Source: JAAYHG01 sp012735455
GTDB taxonomy: Bacteria; Bacillota; DTU030; DUMP01
Direction: 5' to 3'
Assembly: GCA_050951365.1 (NCBI GenBank)
Contig: JBMNIX010000010.1
Span: 124,001-188,000, forward strand
DNA: 64,000 bases
A program made the position numbers and the translations under genes. The notes beneath the pieces were generated by a model, which saw only the letters and a list, made by a program, of their open reading frames with translations, searched no databases and was not told the origin of the DNA. Shown here piece after piece: positions 16,692 to 25,461 of the stretch; within the stretch, counting starts at the first letter, position 1, and every line of letters starts with the position of its first letter.

Positions 16692-16919
16692 ATGAAAGAA
16701 AAAGTCGAGCAGGCCTTAAACCGCGTGCGTCCTTCCCTGCAGGCAGATGGCGGCGACGTGGAGCTTGTGGACGTAGACGAGACCACTGGGATCGTCAAAG
16801 TGAAACTTACTGGGAGCTGTGGCAGCTGCCCCTTTGCCCTCATGACCCTGAAACAAGGCATCGAGCAAACCCTTAAGGAAGCAGTACCAGAAGTAAAAGA
16901 GGTTCAGTCCGTCAACTAA
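16692..16919 (+). CDS. NifU C-terminal-domain Fe-S scaffold protein
   Basis: A 75-residue protein consisting only of the NifU-like domain, which holds a labile 4Fe-4S cluster for transfer to apoproteins. LQADGGDVELVDVDE and the CGSC pair (C43, C46) followed by PFALMTLKQGIE are diagnostic. ATG at 16692 is preceded by AAAGGA; the open frame extends upstream but the family starts here. It has its own promoter and terminator, so it is a single-gene unit. Confidence 0.92.
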   Translation: MKEKVEQALNRVRPSLQADGGDVELVDVDETTGIVKVKLTGSCGSCPFALMTLKQGIEQTLKEAVPEVKEVQSVN

Positions 16920-16926
16920 CAGAGCG

Positions 16927-16959
16927 AAAGCCCGGGGAAAAGCCGGGCTTTATTTTTTT
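16927..16959 (+). terminator. Intrinsic terminator of the NifU-like gene
   Basis: AAAGCCCGG, 7-nt loop, CCGGGCTTT then ATTTTTTTC. It lies 8 nt past the stop codon and overlaps the end of the convergent small gene. Confidence 0.93.
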
Positions 16960-17114
16960 CTCTTTCCAACTTTAGACTTGGTTGACGCCAGGTTCTTACC
17001 GTGCCGCAGTGAGTTCCTGCGTTTGGCATCTTGTAGCTCCTCGTAAAAAATTCCCTCGGTTGTGGCATCTTCATCGTCGTCTCCCCTGGTGAATCGCAGC
17101 TTTTCTTTTTTCAT
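16950..17114 (-). CDS. Small basic protein, unknown
   Basis: A 54-residue protein with an acidic patch (RGDDDEDATTEG), a central helix (FYEELQDAKRR) and a very basic C-terminus (STKSKVGKRKK). No family recognised. ATG at 17114 has GAGGTG 6 nt upstream, better than the upstream in-frame ATG at 17147. Convergent with the NifU-like gene. The charge pattern would suit a nucleic-acid-binding or small spore protein, which is only inference. Confidence 0.5.
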   Translation of the reverse strand: MKKEKLRFTRGDDDEDATTEGIFYEELQDAKRRNSLRHGKNLASTKSKVGKRKK

Positions 17115-17175
17115 CACTGACACCTCATTCTTAGTCTGGTCGGGCACGGGCAGGGTTTATGCTCTAGAACGGCGT

Positions 17176-17943
17176 TCAAATGCTCTCTTCCGCGACTTTG
17201 GTACAAAACAAATGTATGAACCCTGCCGTCAACCTCAGCATCAGCGGAACCAACACCACAGCAGCTTCAGGCCAGTTCTTTTTATAGTCTGGGTTTTCGC
17301 TGCGGTTGATCAGCGGGCTGAATTCGAAAGAACGAGCGGAAGCCTCATCTACCCAGTCATAAATACGCGTAGAGCTGGTTTCATGCACCCCGTACTCAGG
17401 GTCACTATGAACACCAGTCCACTGGTAAAGGCCACCACTCCCCACACTAAACTCCCGCCAGTTCTCTTTATCTCGCAGCCACAATTCGTAGGCCGCATGC
17501 CCGTGAGGGTCAGTAATAAAATAGCTGCCCAAGAGGGCCGCGTGATGCGGCACAGTGGCATCTTGCAACATGTGCAGTGCGATACCCAGGTGGTACATGG
17601 CTCGGCGCCTGTGCCCCCATTGCCAGAACTTTACAGCACGCTCGTACTGAGCCTCAGTCACCTGCGCCGAGGTCTTGGGTACCGAGAGAAAACCACAGTG
17701 TCGAAACGGGTGGTGAAAGTGGTAAAAGGCAAACACATCAGTATCCGCAGCTACAGCCCCGCGGGCCAAGGCCTCGCGCCAGACTATTCCTTCCCGTGTG
17801 TGAAGGAAAGTGCCAGCCGCAGGCGAACCGTCCGCCGCCAGGATATCAAAAGCATGCCTAACAAACGCAGCGTGATCGAATTGATAGTATTGCGGCCTAA
17901 AATACAATGCTGTCGCCCCCTTTTTTGCTCCTTGTAACAACAT
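17176..17943 (-). CDS. Zinc-dependent phospholipase C-fold protein
   Basis: A 255-residue protein with the S1/P1-nuclease and alpha-toxin-type helical fold. Zinc-ligand motifs are AFYHFHHPF, the HMLQDATVPHH block (family pattern HxxQDxxxPxH) and HGHAAYELW. Bacterial PLCs hydrolyse phosphatidylcholine outside the cell, but this product has no signal peptide and lacks the N-terminal Trp ligand of mature alpha-toxin, so it may be intracellular or have another substrate. ATG at 17943 is weakly supported; a TTG 12 codons later has AGGGGG 8 nt upstream. Confidence 0.78.
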   Translation of the reverse strand: MLLQGAKKGATALYFRPQYYQFDHAAFVRHAFDILAADGSPAAGTFLHTREGIVWREALARGAVAADTDVFAFYHFHHPFRHCGFLSVPKTSAQVTEAQYERAVKFWQWGHRRRAMYHLGIALHMLQDATVPHHAALLGSYFITDPHGHAAYELWLRDKENWREFSVGSGGLYQWTGVHSDPEYGVHETSSTRIYDWVDEASARSFEFSPLINRSENPDYKKNWPEAAVVLVPLMLRLTAGFIHLFCTKVAEESI

Positions 17944-17979
17944 ATGCAGGAGCTAACACAGAGGCGAGAGAGTAGGCCG

Positions 17980-18456
17980 TTATTGTTGCGATTTGCCGGG
18001 TTTCTGGCGGCTGAGTAGATTTTTCAGTTCTTCCTGAAACTCTCCTACGTCGGCAAAACGACGGTAGACATAAGCAAAACGTACGTAGGCAACTTCGTCC
18101 AGGTGACGGAGCGCTTTCATTATCAGATCACCAATCACAGTAGAGGGCACTTCCTCCAAGAGAGTATTGCGCACCTCTTTTTCTACGCCCTCGGCCAAAG
18201 CCTCCAGCATCGGTAAAGAAACCGGCCGCTTTTCGCAGGCCTTGAGCAGTCCACTCAAAATCTTCTGTCGATCAAAGCGTTCCCGACGGCCATCGCGCTT
18301 AACCACAAAGAGGGGCTGTTCTTCAATACGCTCGTAGGTGGTAAAGCGCCGTCCGCAACTCTCACACTCCCGGCGACGCCTGATGGCCGAGCCAGCCTCA
18401 GCAGGACACGAATCCAAGACCTTTGTGTCCGGCTCACTACAGAAAGGGCAGCGCAA
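17980..18456 (-). CDS. nrdR: Transcriptional repressor NrdR
   Basis: ATP/dATP-sensing zinc-ribbon plus ATP-cone repressor of ribonucleotide reductase genes. The 158-residue protein has two CxxC pairs (RCPFC; ECESCGRRFTTYERI) and an ATP-cone (LFVVKRDGRRERFDRQKILSGLLKACEKRPV). The first residues fix the start as TTG at 18456. An NrdR-like box sits in front of nrdD at 43848, a probable target. Confidence 0.96.
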   Translation of the reverse strand: MRCPFCSEPDTKVLDSCPAEAGSAIRRRRECESCGRRFTTYERIEEQPLFVVKRDGRRERFDRQKILSGLLKACEKRPVSLPMLEALAEGVEKEVRNTLLEEVPSTVIGDLIMKALRHLDEVAYVRFAYVYRRFADVGEFQEELKNLLSRQKPGKSQQ

Positions 18457-18741
18457 ATCCTCACACCCTTAAGTGCTTTGCTTTATTATATATTATCTTG
18501 CTTTTCTTGCTGTCGAGAGGAACAAAGAGCTTCCCTAGTTACTAATAACCCCCAACGCACAGGGATAAACTACGCCAGACGTTATTTTGCTCTATCCTAG
18601 CATTTCGACGGAAAGAGGGAAAGGAATCGTTCCTTCACATCACAGAACCGAACTAAAGGGGGAATCCTGTGCACACCCTCACACCAATGATAACTCTGCG
18701 CGATATTGGCGATACAGCAAAAGGAGGGTGATGAAACACCC
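18457..18741. other. Intergenic region between divergent nrdR and the membrane-protein gene
   Basis: The nrdR-proximal end is AT-rich with a minus-strand TATAAT (18484-18496 area) that may be the nrdR -10. The rest shows no gene, strong promoter or hairpin that I can support. AAAAGGAGGGTGAT just before 18742 is the Shine-Dalgarno of the next gene. Confidence 0.4.
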
Positions 18742-19635
18742 ATGTTTGATCTAGCAGGGGCACTAGCTTCCTTCGGCGGAGGTGTATTCGGGGCCGCCAT
18801 CGGCGGCCTGTTTTCCTCGGTCTTAACAGGACTGGTGGTTATCGCAGGTGTAGCAGCCAGCTACTTCCAAGACCTCTCCCCGGCCCAAGCCATGATCTCT
18901 CAGGTAGCATTTGGACCTTGGCTGGGACCACACATCGCCTTTGCAGGTAGTGTGGCCGCAGCCTGCTATGCCGCCAAGAAGCGCCTACTTAAAACAGGAA
19001 AGGATATAGTTACTCCACTGGCAAAGTTCAACGACCCAGGGGTTCTCGCTGTAGGCGGGGTGTTTGGTGTACTGGGCTATGTAATTGAAGGCTGGTTTAC
19101 AGCACTAAACCTGCCCACAGACACTGTCTTCTTGACGGTAGTCGTCTCCGGGATTATTGCTCGCTGGCTTATCCTGGCAGAGGGGCCCTTGGGCACCTTA
19201 CCCCCGGAATTGGAAAAGGAAGCAGGCGCCGGTAATCTTTGGGGGCGCTTCATCGTCACTGACACGCACGTCTGGCTCCCGTACCAGAAAGACCTGCCCC
19301 AACTCCTAATCCTGGGCTTTGGCATCGGGGCAGCCTCGGCAGCAGCCACCCTCTACACCGGCAGCAGTGTCATCGGCTTTGGCATCACCGCTTTTGCGTT
19401 GATCTTTTTCATCAATTTAGGTGGTGCACCTGTTGGGCACCACATCGCCCTACTGGCAGCAGTAGCCGCAGATCTCACCGCCAACGTCCTCATTGGCGCC
19501 CTGTGGGGTATACTAGGAGCCTTGATAGGAGAGCTGGCAGCCCGTTTGTTTCTTAACTGGGGCGAGAGCCACATTGATCCTCCGGCTACAGCAATAACTG
19601 TTTGTACCACACTAGCCCTGCTTCTCATGGGTTAA
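18742..19635 (+). CDS. Polytopic membrane protein of unknown family
   Basis: A 297-residue very hydrophobic protein with about eight or nine predicted membrane helices rich in Gly and Ala (for example GGGVFGAAIGGLFSSVLTGL and GVFGVLGYVIEGWF). A central soluble stretch holds LPPELEKEAGAGNLWGRF, and a GGAPVGHHIALLAA segment could place a histidine pair in the membrane. I do not recognise the family. ATG at 18742 has GGTGAT 9 nt and AGGAGG 14 nt upstream. The next gene is a ZIP transporter, but a 120-nt gap leaves cotranscription open. Transporter is a guess. Confidence 0.7.
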   Translation: MFDLAGALASFGGGVFGAAIGGLFSSVLTGLVVIAGVAASYFQDLSPAQAMISQVAFGPWLGPHIAFAGSVAAACYAAKKRLLKTGKDIVTPLAKFNDPGVLAVGGVFGVLGYVIEGWFTALNLPTDTVFLTVVVSGIIARWLILAEGPLGTLPPELEKEAGAGNLWGRFIVTDTHVWLPYQKDLPQLLILGFGIGAASAAATLYTGSSVIGFGITAFALIFFINLGGAPVGHHIALLAAVAADLTANVLIGALWGILGALIGELAARLFLNWGESHIDPPATAITVCTTLALLLMG

Positions 19636-19754
19636 CAACACTGCCCTTGCCATTATGACATCCCCGAGAGGGAAGGACATCAGCGCAAGTCCTGACTGGT
19701 AAACGTCGGTGCATCATGTAGGTAACCTCACGATACGCTGAGAAAGGAGTTCAG

Positions 19755-20495
19755 ATGATCCCCTGGAAGTCATTTGCAGCGGCCCTGGCCGCAGGAGCGG
19801 CAGCAGGAGTTGGGGCCCTGCCACTTCTCTTTATTTCCGAGATCCCCCTTTGGATACAGGATGCCCTCCTCGGTTTCGCAGGCGGAATGATGATCGGTGC
19901 TGCCTCCTTATCTCTGGTTCCTTCCGCCTTGGATCAGGGTGGATTGGTGCAGGTACTCCTGGGACTCTTTGCAGGGGCGGGTAGCCTTACTCTGCTGGAT
20001 CTCCTACTTCCCCACCTGCACAGCACAGCAGCAAAAAAAAGTGCCGCCCAGGAACAGCAACACTCCCTGCTTATCCTGGCAGCCATTGTCTTGCATAATC
20101 TACCAGAGGGCTTAACCATGGGGATAGGTTTGGCCTCTGGTACAGATAGAATTGGCCTCATCCTAACCTTGGCCATAGGCATCCAGAACATCCCTGAGGG
20201 TCTGTTAGCCGCCCTGCCACTGCGAGAAAGAGGTGTGTCAGGAGGCAAGGCAGTGGGATTGGCCTTGGCTACAGGCCTGATGGAACCCCTAGCAGCGCTC
20301 GTGGGAATGCTGCTGATAGGTTTTCTGCGGGGCATTCTGGGTTTTTTCCTGGCCTTTTCCGCCGGAGCCATGTTTTATGTAGTGGCGGACACCCTAATCC
20401 CGGACAGTCACGACCATGGCTATGAACGCTTGTCAACTCTTGGCTTTTTTCTCGGCTTCGCACTCCTTCTGAGCATCAACCATCTGCTCGCCTGA
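19755..20495 (+). CDS. ZIP-family divalent metal transporter
   Basis: Imports zinc or related divalent metals. The 246-residue protein has eight membrane helices and the two metal-binding helices of ZIP proteins: LHNLPEGLTMGIGLASG and GIQNIPEGLLAALPL, with an H-rich linker (LPHLHS) between helices 3 and 4. ATG at 19755 has AAAGGAG upstream. Its last 63 nt overlap the convergent amidase gene. Metal specificity (Zn, Fe, Mn) cannot be read from sequence. Confidence 0.9.
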   Translation: MIPWKSFAAALAAGAAAGVGALPLLFISEIPLWIQDALLGFAGGMMIGAASLSLVPSALDQGGLVQVLLGLFAGAGSLTLLDLLLPHLHSTAAKKSAAQEQQHSLLILAAIVLHNLPEGLTMGIGLASGTDRIGLILTLAIGIQNIPEGLLAALPLRERGVSGGKAVGLALATGLMEPLAALVGMLLIGFLRGILGFFLAFSAGAMFYVVADTLIPDSHDHGYERLSTLGFFLGFALLLSINHLLA

Positions 20496-21214
20496 AAGCC
20501 GGTAGAGGGCCACAGCCAGTTGGTAACGTGTTACTGGGTCGTCACCGTGGAAAAGACCATCGGGATACCCATTCATAAGTCTTTTCCGGGCTACCCAGTT
20601 CACCTCCTGCACCGCCCAGTGGTTAGCAGGAACATCTAAGAAAGGACCTGCCCCGCCCTGGCCGACAAATTCTCGCAGGGCCGACGCCAGTCCTGCGGCC
20701 GCCATTTCCTTGAAAGCCGGGGTACCTAAACGGGCAGCATCACTGCGGCTGGTAACAAACCCCACCTCACAGATGGCTGCTGCCATGGGTGCTGCTCTGA
20801 GAATATAGTAGTAGTCTTGGCCGTCGCCCCGGAGTCTGGTTTTTATGCCTCGGTCATTCAGACCAGTAGATCGAACCAAAGCCTTTTGTACCAGGCTGGC
20901 CAGGCTACGGCTGTCCTCCTTGTCCGCCTGGTAAAAGGTCTCGCTACCGCGAGCTTCACTGTTGCTGGCCGAGTTGTGATGGATAGACAAAAACCCTGCC
21001 ACTCCCGCCCGGCAGGCCTGCTCTATACGTGCTGATAAAGGCACATCCACATCGCCCTCCCGAGACATTACCACCTCCACCCCAAGCCGCTCAAGCTCTG
21101 CGCGAACCTTAAGAGCCAGAGACAGGTTAAGCTCCTTCTCTACCAAACCGTTGGCCCGCGCACCTGAATCACGCCCGCCGTTCAATGGCCGGGGTCAAGA
21201 AAGATCCTCGGCAC
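20433..21214 (-). pseudogene. N-acetylmuramoyl-L-alanine amidase with SLH repeat, frame disrupted near the start
   Basis: Amidase_3 cell-wall hydrolase. The true start is probably GTG at 21214, with GGAGGT 6 nt upstream and the product VPRIFLDPGH carrying the first zinc ligand. At 21183-21188 the frame breaks (stop TGA after CAT), and the remaining domain continues in another frame as NGGRDSGARANGLVEKELNL, SIHHNSASN and ICEVGFVTS with its catalytic Glu. A +1 or -2 nt change restores one protein. One S-layer homology repeat follows (FLDVPANHWAVQEVNWVARK). As read, translation from TTG 21185 would lack the zinc-binding His. Converges on the ZIP gene. Confidence 0.8.
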
Positions 21215-21365
21215 AAGACCACCTCCCACCTACTGTCCCCTACCGGTTGCTGATCCTCTTACAATACCTGTTTTCCCCGGAACTGCCAGTTGTCTCTACT
21301 CCTCCCCTCTGCCTTTATATACTATCTTCAGGGGAACTAGAGGACCCGGGAAATAGAAAAAACAT

Positions 21366-21394
21366 TTTCCGTCGTTGTCGATTTGTGGTAGAAT
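21366..21394 (+). promoter_or_regulatory. Possible promoter of the M20 operon
   Basis: TTTCCG (21366-21371), 17-nt spacer, TAGAAT (21389-21394) with an extended -10 TG. The -35 is poor. Confidence 0.4.
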
Positions 21395-21456
21395 GGCAGT
21401 AAAACTACCAATCCCTTGTCGCTACTGCCATTAGTTATCATTAAGGAGGACGACTT

Positions 21457-22686
21457 GTGGAGACCAGTGTAGAGAGAATGCAGCGGGACATCCAAACCCT
21501 GGCACAGTTTACCGCCACACCTGGAGCAGGCGTTACACGCTTTTCCCTCACCCCGGAGGACAGGGCAGCGAGGAAGTATATCAAGGAGCAGTTGAGGGCC
21601 GCCGGCTGCACTGTCCGTGAAGACGCAATAGCCACAGTCATTGGTCGACGTGAAGGTACAGAGCCCGGCCCTGTGGTGATGGTTGGTAGCCACTTCGATT
21701 CCGTCCGTCACGGCGGCCCCTTTGACGGCACAGCCGGTGTTGTCGCAGCCTTAGAGATTGCCCGTGTCCTGAATGATAATAACATCCAAACGCGCTATCC
21801 TTTAGAGTTTGTGGCCCTGATCGAGGAAGAAGGCGGTCGTTTCGGCGGTGGCCTTCTCGCGAGCCGCGCCATGGCAGGCCTAGTGACTCCTGAAGAACTC
21901 AACCAAAACCGTGACGTGCAAGGGATCAGCATGTCCGAAGCCCTGTCCGCCTTTGGTTTTGACCCAAACGCCATAGGCTCCGCACGCTGTCGGCCTGAGG
22001 ACCTCAAGGCTTTCTTTGAACTGCATGTGGAGCAGGGTCCGGTGCTGGAGAACGCTGGTATCGATGTAGGCATCGTACAAAGCATCGTCGGGATGCGGGA
22101 GTACCATGTTGAGGTGATAGGCCGCCCCGACCACGCCGGAACAACCCCAATGAACATGCGCGCCGACGCCCTGGTGCCAGTGAGTATAGTCATCCAGGCC
22201 GTTGAACAATTAGCACGAGAGGCTGGTGGCGGGGCTGTAGGCACAGTAGGGCAGCTGGAAGTACTGCCGGGAGCCGCGAATATTGTGCCCGGAAGGGTTG
22301 CCTTCACCGTGGACTTCCGCGCCAAAGATGACCATACCATAGACAACATGGTAGAAGGCTTTCATAAGGCTCTGGAAGAAGCCTGCAGCGCTAACGTCAC
22401 CTTTACCGTAAACGAAAAACTCAACGCTAAACCCGTTGACCTACCAATAAAGATCCAACAACTGCTTCTTAATGAAGCTGAGCAGCTCGGCATCTCGACC
22501 CAGGTGATGCAAAGCGGCGCCGGACACGATGCCATGATCATGGCAGGGCTTACCGACGTGGGTATGATCTTCGTTCCCAGTCGAGGCGGGCGCAGCCACT
22601 GTCCCGAAGAATGGACTGACTATGCCGCCCTGAAAAAAGGTGCGGATGTTCTCCTGGGTACCATACTTAAACTAATGGAGGCGTAA
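21457..22686 (+). CDS. M20-family N-carbamoyl-amino-acid/allantoate amidohydrolase
   Basis: Zinc/manganese amidohydrolase of the allantoate/N-carbamoyl-L-amino-acid hydrolase branch. The 409-residue protein has GSHFDSVRHGGPFDGTAGV (first metal ligand and catalytic Asp), EEEGGRFGGG, ELHVEQGPVLE and the lid/dimer region GRPDHAGTTPMNMRADA. GTG at 21457 has AAGGAGGA upstream. The next M20 gene starts 3 nt after its stop, so the two form an operon. Which carbamoyl or ureido substrate it uses is not decidable from sequence. Confidence 0.9.
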   Translation: METSVERMQRDIQTLAQFTATPGAGVTRFSLTPEDRAARKYIKEQLRAAGCTVREDAIATVIGRREGTEPGPVVMVGSHFDSVRHGGPFDGTAGVVAALEIARVLNDNNIQTRYPLEFVALIEEEGGRFGGGLLASRAMAGLVTPEELNQNRDVQGISMSEALSAFGFDPNAIGSARCRPEDLKAFFELHVEQGPVLENAGIDVGIVQSIVGMREYHVEVIGRPDHAGTTPMNMRADALVPVSIVIQAVEQLAREAGGGAVGTVGQLEVLPGAANIVPGRVAFTVDFRAKDDHTIDNMVEGFHKALEEACSANVTFTVNEKLNAKPVDLPIKIQQLLLNEAEQLGISTQVMQSGAGHDAMIMAGLTDVGMIFVPSRGGRSHCPEEWTDYAALKKGADVLLGTILKLMEA

Positions 22687-22689
22687 ACC

Positions 22690-23856
22690 ATGAAAACCAA
22701 AGAAATCGCCAGCCGCATCCAACCCAAACTGGTCGAACTCCGACGCTACTTTCACCAGTACCCAGAACCCAGCTTCGAAGAAGTAAACACTTCAAGTCGC
22801 ATAGCAGAGGAACTTGCCAAGCTGGGCATCAGGGTAGAACGCAAAGCTAAGACAGGCGTCATCGGCACCCTTGAAGGCGCTAAACCCGGCCCCACCGTAG
22901 CGCTTCGAGCTGATATTGACGCCCTCTCCATTGAAGAACAAACCGGTCTACCCTTTGCTTCAGTCAATAAGGGCTTCATGCACGCCTGTGGCCATGATGC
23001 GCACATCACCAGCCTCCTGGGAGCTGCTATGATTCTTTCTGAACTCAAACATGAGATCAGTGGAACTGTTAAGTTTATCTTTCAGCCAGCAGAAGAAGTG
23101 GCGCAGGGCGCCAAGGCTCTGGTAGAAGAAGGTGTCCTCGAGGGCGTGGACGGGATCTTCGGTTTACACGTTTGGGCTGACCTACCTGCAGGTAAGATCA
23201 CTGTAGATGCAGGGCCCCGTATGGCCTCAGCCGATCAGTTTATCCTGACTGTGGAAGGCAAAGGCGGGCATGGTTCCGCACCTCACCAGGGTATCGACGC
23301 CGTGGTTGCAGCCGCTGCCATCGTTATGAACCTGCAGACCATTGTCAGCCGTGAGCTCAATCCGTTGGACCCGGCGGTTGTGACCGTGGGTAAACTTGTA
23401 TCCGGTGATCGCTTTAACATTATTGCCAGCAAAGCTGTCATGGATGGTACGATCCGCTGCTTTGACCCGGAGCTAAGAAGACAGCTGTCGGAGATGATCC
23501 GGCGCGTATCCGAAAACACAGCTGCCGCCTTCAGGGCAACAGCCAAGCTAGACTATCAGCCGGCCTGCCCTCCCACTATTAACGACGCCAATACGGCGGC
23601 CATTGCCCAGGGATCAGTAGTTGAGCTCTTTGGCGCCGACGCTTTGGTCTCCCACCCCCCTGTCATGGGAAGCGAAGACTTCTCCTTCTACGCCGAGAAG
23701 GTGCCGGCTGCCTATGCTTTCCTTGGCATCAAGAACCCTGAGAAAAAAGCCAACTTCCCTCAGCACCACGCTTGTTACACTATTGACGAAGATACCCTCC
23801 AAATTGGCGCGGCCGTCTATGCTCAGTTCGCCCTGGACTTCCTGGCTAAGAAGTAG
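22690..23856 (+). CDS. M20D-family amidohydrolase (hippurate/aminoacylase type)
   Basis: Hydrolyses N-acyl amino acids. The 388-residue protein has RYFHQYPEPSFEE, LRADIDALSIEEQTGLPF, HACGHDAHITSLLGAA with the metal ligands, FQPAEEVAQGAK and the dimerisation domain GKGGHGSAPHQGIDA. Starts at ATG 22690 immediately after the upstream amidohydrolase, suggesting that the two hydrolases release amino acids from different conjugates for the downstream glutamate dehydrogenase/aminotransferase genes (inference). The hippurate/indole-acetyl-amino-acid naming is family-level only. Confidence 0.9.
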   Translation: MKTKEIASRIQPKLVELRRYFHQYPEPSFEEVNTSSRIAEELAKLGIRVERKAKTGVIGTLEGAKPGPTVALRADIDALSIEEQTGLPFASVNKGFMHACGHDAHITSLLGAAMILSELKHEISGTVKFIFQPAEEVAQGAKALVEEGVLEGVDGIFGLHVWADLPAGKITVDAGPRMASADQFILTVEGKGGHGSAPHQGIDAVVAAAAIVMNLQTIVSRELNPLDPAVVTVGKLVSGDRFNIIASKAVMDGTIRCFDPELRRQLSEMIRRVSENTAAAFRATAKLDYQPACPPTINDANTAAIAQGSVVELFGADALVSHPPVMGSEDFSFYAEKVPAAYAFLGIKNPEKKANFPQHHACYTIDEDTLQIGAAVYAQFALDFLAKK

Positions 23857-23863
23857 GTAACGC

Positions 23864-23905
23864 CACAGCAAAGGCTCGGGTTTGTAGACCCGAGCCTTTG
23901 CTGTG
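23864..23905 (+). terminator. 17-bp perfect hairpin after the M20 operon
   Basis: CACAGCAAAGGCTCGGG (23864-23880) pairs with the complementary arm at 23889-23905, loop 8 nt. There is no U-tract afterwards (CTGGCTTCGG), so it may act as an RNA-stabilising or factor-dependent end rather than a classical terminator. Confidence 0.5.
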
Positions 23906-24010
23906 CTGGCTTCGGCTGGAGCTCCAAGGAGGATAACCGGGCAATCTTGGCGAATACCCAAACAGAAAGGACTGTATCGACACTTAACTAACGAAGTGTG
24001 GGTGAGATAG

Positions 24011-24769
24011 ATGATGGATAGCTCTAAGCCTACCACAGAAAGCACCAGAAACCTGCCACCTGATGGCTGTCTCACACCTGAGCTCTTAGCTATTCTTTCC
24101 CATCAGATTCGCTCCCCCTTGGCCGCCATCAAAGGATATGCCTCCACTCTGCTGCGGCGAGACGTTGAGTGGGATGCCGATACACAGCGCGAATTTCTAG
24201 AGATTATCGTGGCCGAGGCGGACAACGCCACCTCCATGGTTACCGACATCCTCGACTACTCCCTGATCGAAGCCAATAAGTTTGAAATCAACAAAGAACC
24301 AGTCCTCCTACGCAACCTTTGTCAAAAAGTTGTCCATGAACTAGATGTGTTCTGCCCTAAGCACCGCCTGGCCGTTGCTTTCTCCCCGGAGATTCAGCTG
24401 GTTTACGCCGATCCGTCTCGCATTGAGCAGGTTGTGCGTAACCTTATCGACAATGCCATTAAGTATTCAGATGGTGGGTTAGTTGTGGTCCGGGGTGAAA
24501 AGGTGGCTGATGAAGTGGTAGTCAGCATCGCCGATCAAGGTATAGGTATTGAACCCGAGCATTTGAATCGCCTATTTGAAAAGTTTTACCGGGTCAAGAA
24601 TCCAAAACGCGCTGTTAGCGGCACTGGACTAGGCCTTCCCATTGCCCGTCAGATAGTAGAAGCCCATGGTGGACGCATTTGGGCGACCAGCACCCTGGGC
24701 ATGGGCAGCACCTTCTACTTCTCCCTGCCCCTTCACCAAGACCATGATGTGGAGGTTAGGCCGGAGTGA
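24011..24769 (+). CDS. Soluble sensor histidine kinase
   Basis: A 252-residue kinase made of only a HisKA dimerisation domain and an HATPase domain. The H box is LSHQIRSPLAAIKGY (H31), N box NLIDNAIKYSDGG, G1 DQGIGIEPEH, F box LFEKFYRV and G2 GTGLGLPIARQIVEAHGG. It has no membrane segment and no PAS or other input domain, just about 20 residues before the H box, so it must receive its signal through a partner. The downstream response regulator overlaps it by 4 nt. Confidence 0.92.
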   Translation: MMDSSKPTTESTRNLPPDGCLTPELLAILSHQIRSPLAAIKGYASTLLRRDVEWDADTQREFLEIIVAEADNATSMVTDILDYSLIEANKFEINKEPVLLRNLCQKVVHELDVFCPKHRLAVAFSPEIQLVYADPSRIEQVVRNLIDNAIKYSDGGLVVVRGEKVADEVVVSIADQGIGIEPEHLNRLFEKFYRVKNPKRAVSGTGLGLPIARQIVEAHGGRIWATSTLGMGSTFYFSLPLHQDHDVEVRPE

Positions 24770-25461
24770 AAAAAGATACCATTCTTGTAGTGGACGACGA
24801 GCAACCCATCTTAAGACTCCTCCGGGTGAACCTGGAACCAGAATACCGGGTTATAATGGTGCCAGACGCAGAGGAAGCAGTCAAAACCGTTGCTTTGGAA
24901 CAACCAGACTTGGTTGTGCTGGATATCATGCTAGGTTCGGCCAAAGATGGCCTTGCTGTTTGCCGAGATATACGCGAGTTCTCGGATGTCCCGATTATTA
25001 TCTTAAGTGCCAAAGTGCAAGAACAAGACAAACTACGTGGCTTTGCCGTAGGGGCCGATGATTACATCACCAAGCCATTTAGCCCCAAAGAACTTCTGTG
25101 CCGCGTTGCTGCCATCCTGCGTCGCTCTAAAGGAAAAGAAAAGCTCGTGACATCGCTCCTTAGAGTAGGGCCACTCACTGTAAACCCCGCTCGTCGCCGC
25201 GTAACCCTAGGAGGCAAGAAAATCAACCTCACCCCCACAGAATATAAACTCCTGTACTATCTAGCCGCTAACAAAGGTCGTGTCCTCCTGCATTCGGAAA
25301 TCCTTTCCAAAGTTTGGGGAAGCGAGTACCGCGATGAAGTAGAATACCTCCGCGTATACATCTCACGCCTGCGACAAAAGCTGGAAGATGATCCTTGCGA
25401 ACCAAAGCTTCTTCATACCCAGCCTGGGGTGGGCTATGTATTATCGGATACAGGAAGCTAG
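24766..25461 (+). CDS. OmpR-family response regulator
   Basis: A 231-residue DNA-binding regulator: receiver domain with D10, D11, phosphoacceptor D53 (VVLDIMLG), S81 and K103 (ITKPF), then a winged-helix Trans_reg_C domain (NLTPTEYKLLYYLAANKGRV and EYLRVYISRLRQKLE). Starts GTG, overlapping the kinase stop (GTGA), so it is its partner. Closest in layout to KdpE/PhoP types; the regulon is unknown, with the flanking M20 and glutamate dehydrogenase genes as first candidates. Confidence 0.93.
   Translation: MKKDTILVVDDEQPILRLLRVNLEPEYRVIMVPDAEEAVKTVALEQPDLVVLDIMLGSAKDGLAVCRDIREFSDVPIIILSAKVQEQDKLRGFAVGADDYITKPFSPKELLCRVAAILRRSKGKEKLVTSLLRVGPLTVNPARRRVTLGGKKINLTPTEYKLLYYLAANKGRVLLHSEILSKVWGSEYRDEVEYLRVYISRLRQKLEDDPCEPKLLHTQPGVGYVLSDTGS

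Noticed and set aside
23864..23905. Riboswitch or attenuator
   Set aside because: A single simple hairpin without a ligand-like motif; no downstream RBS overlap.
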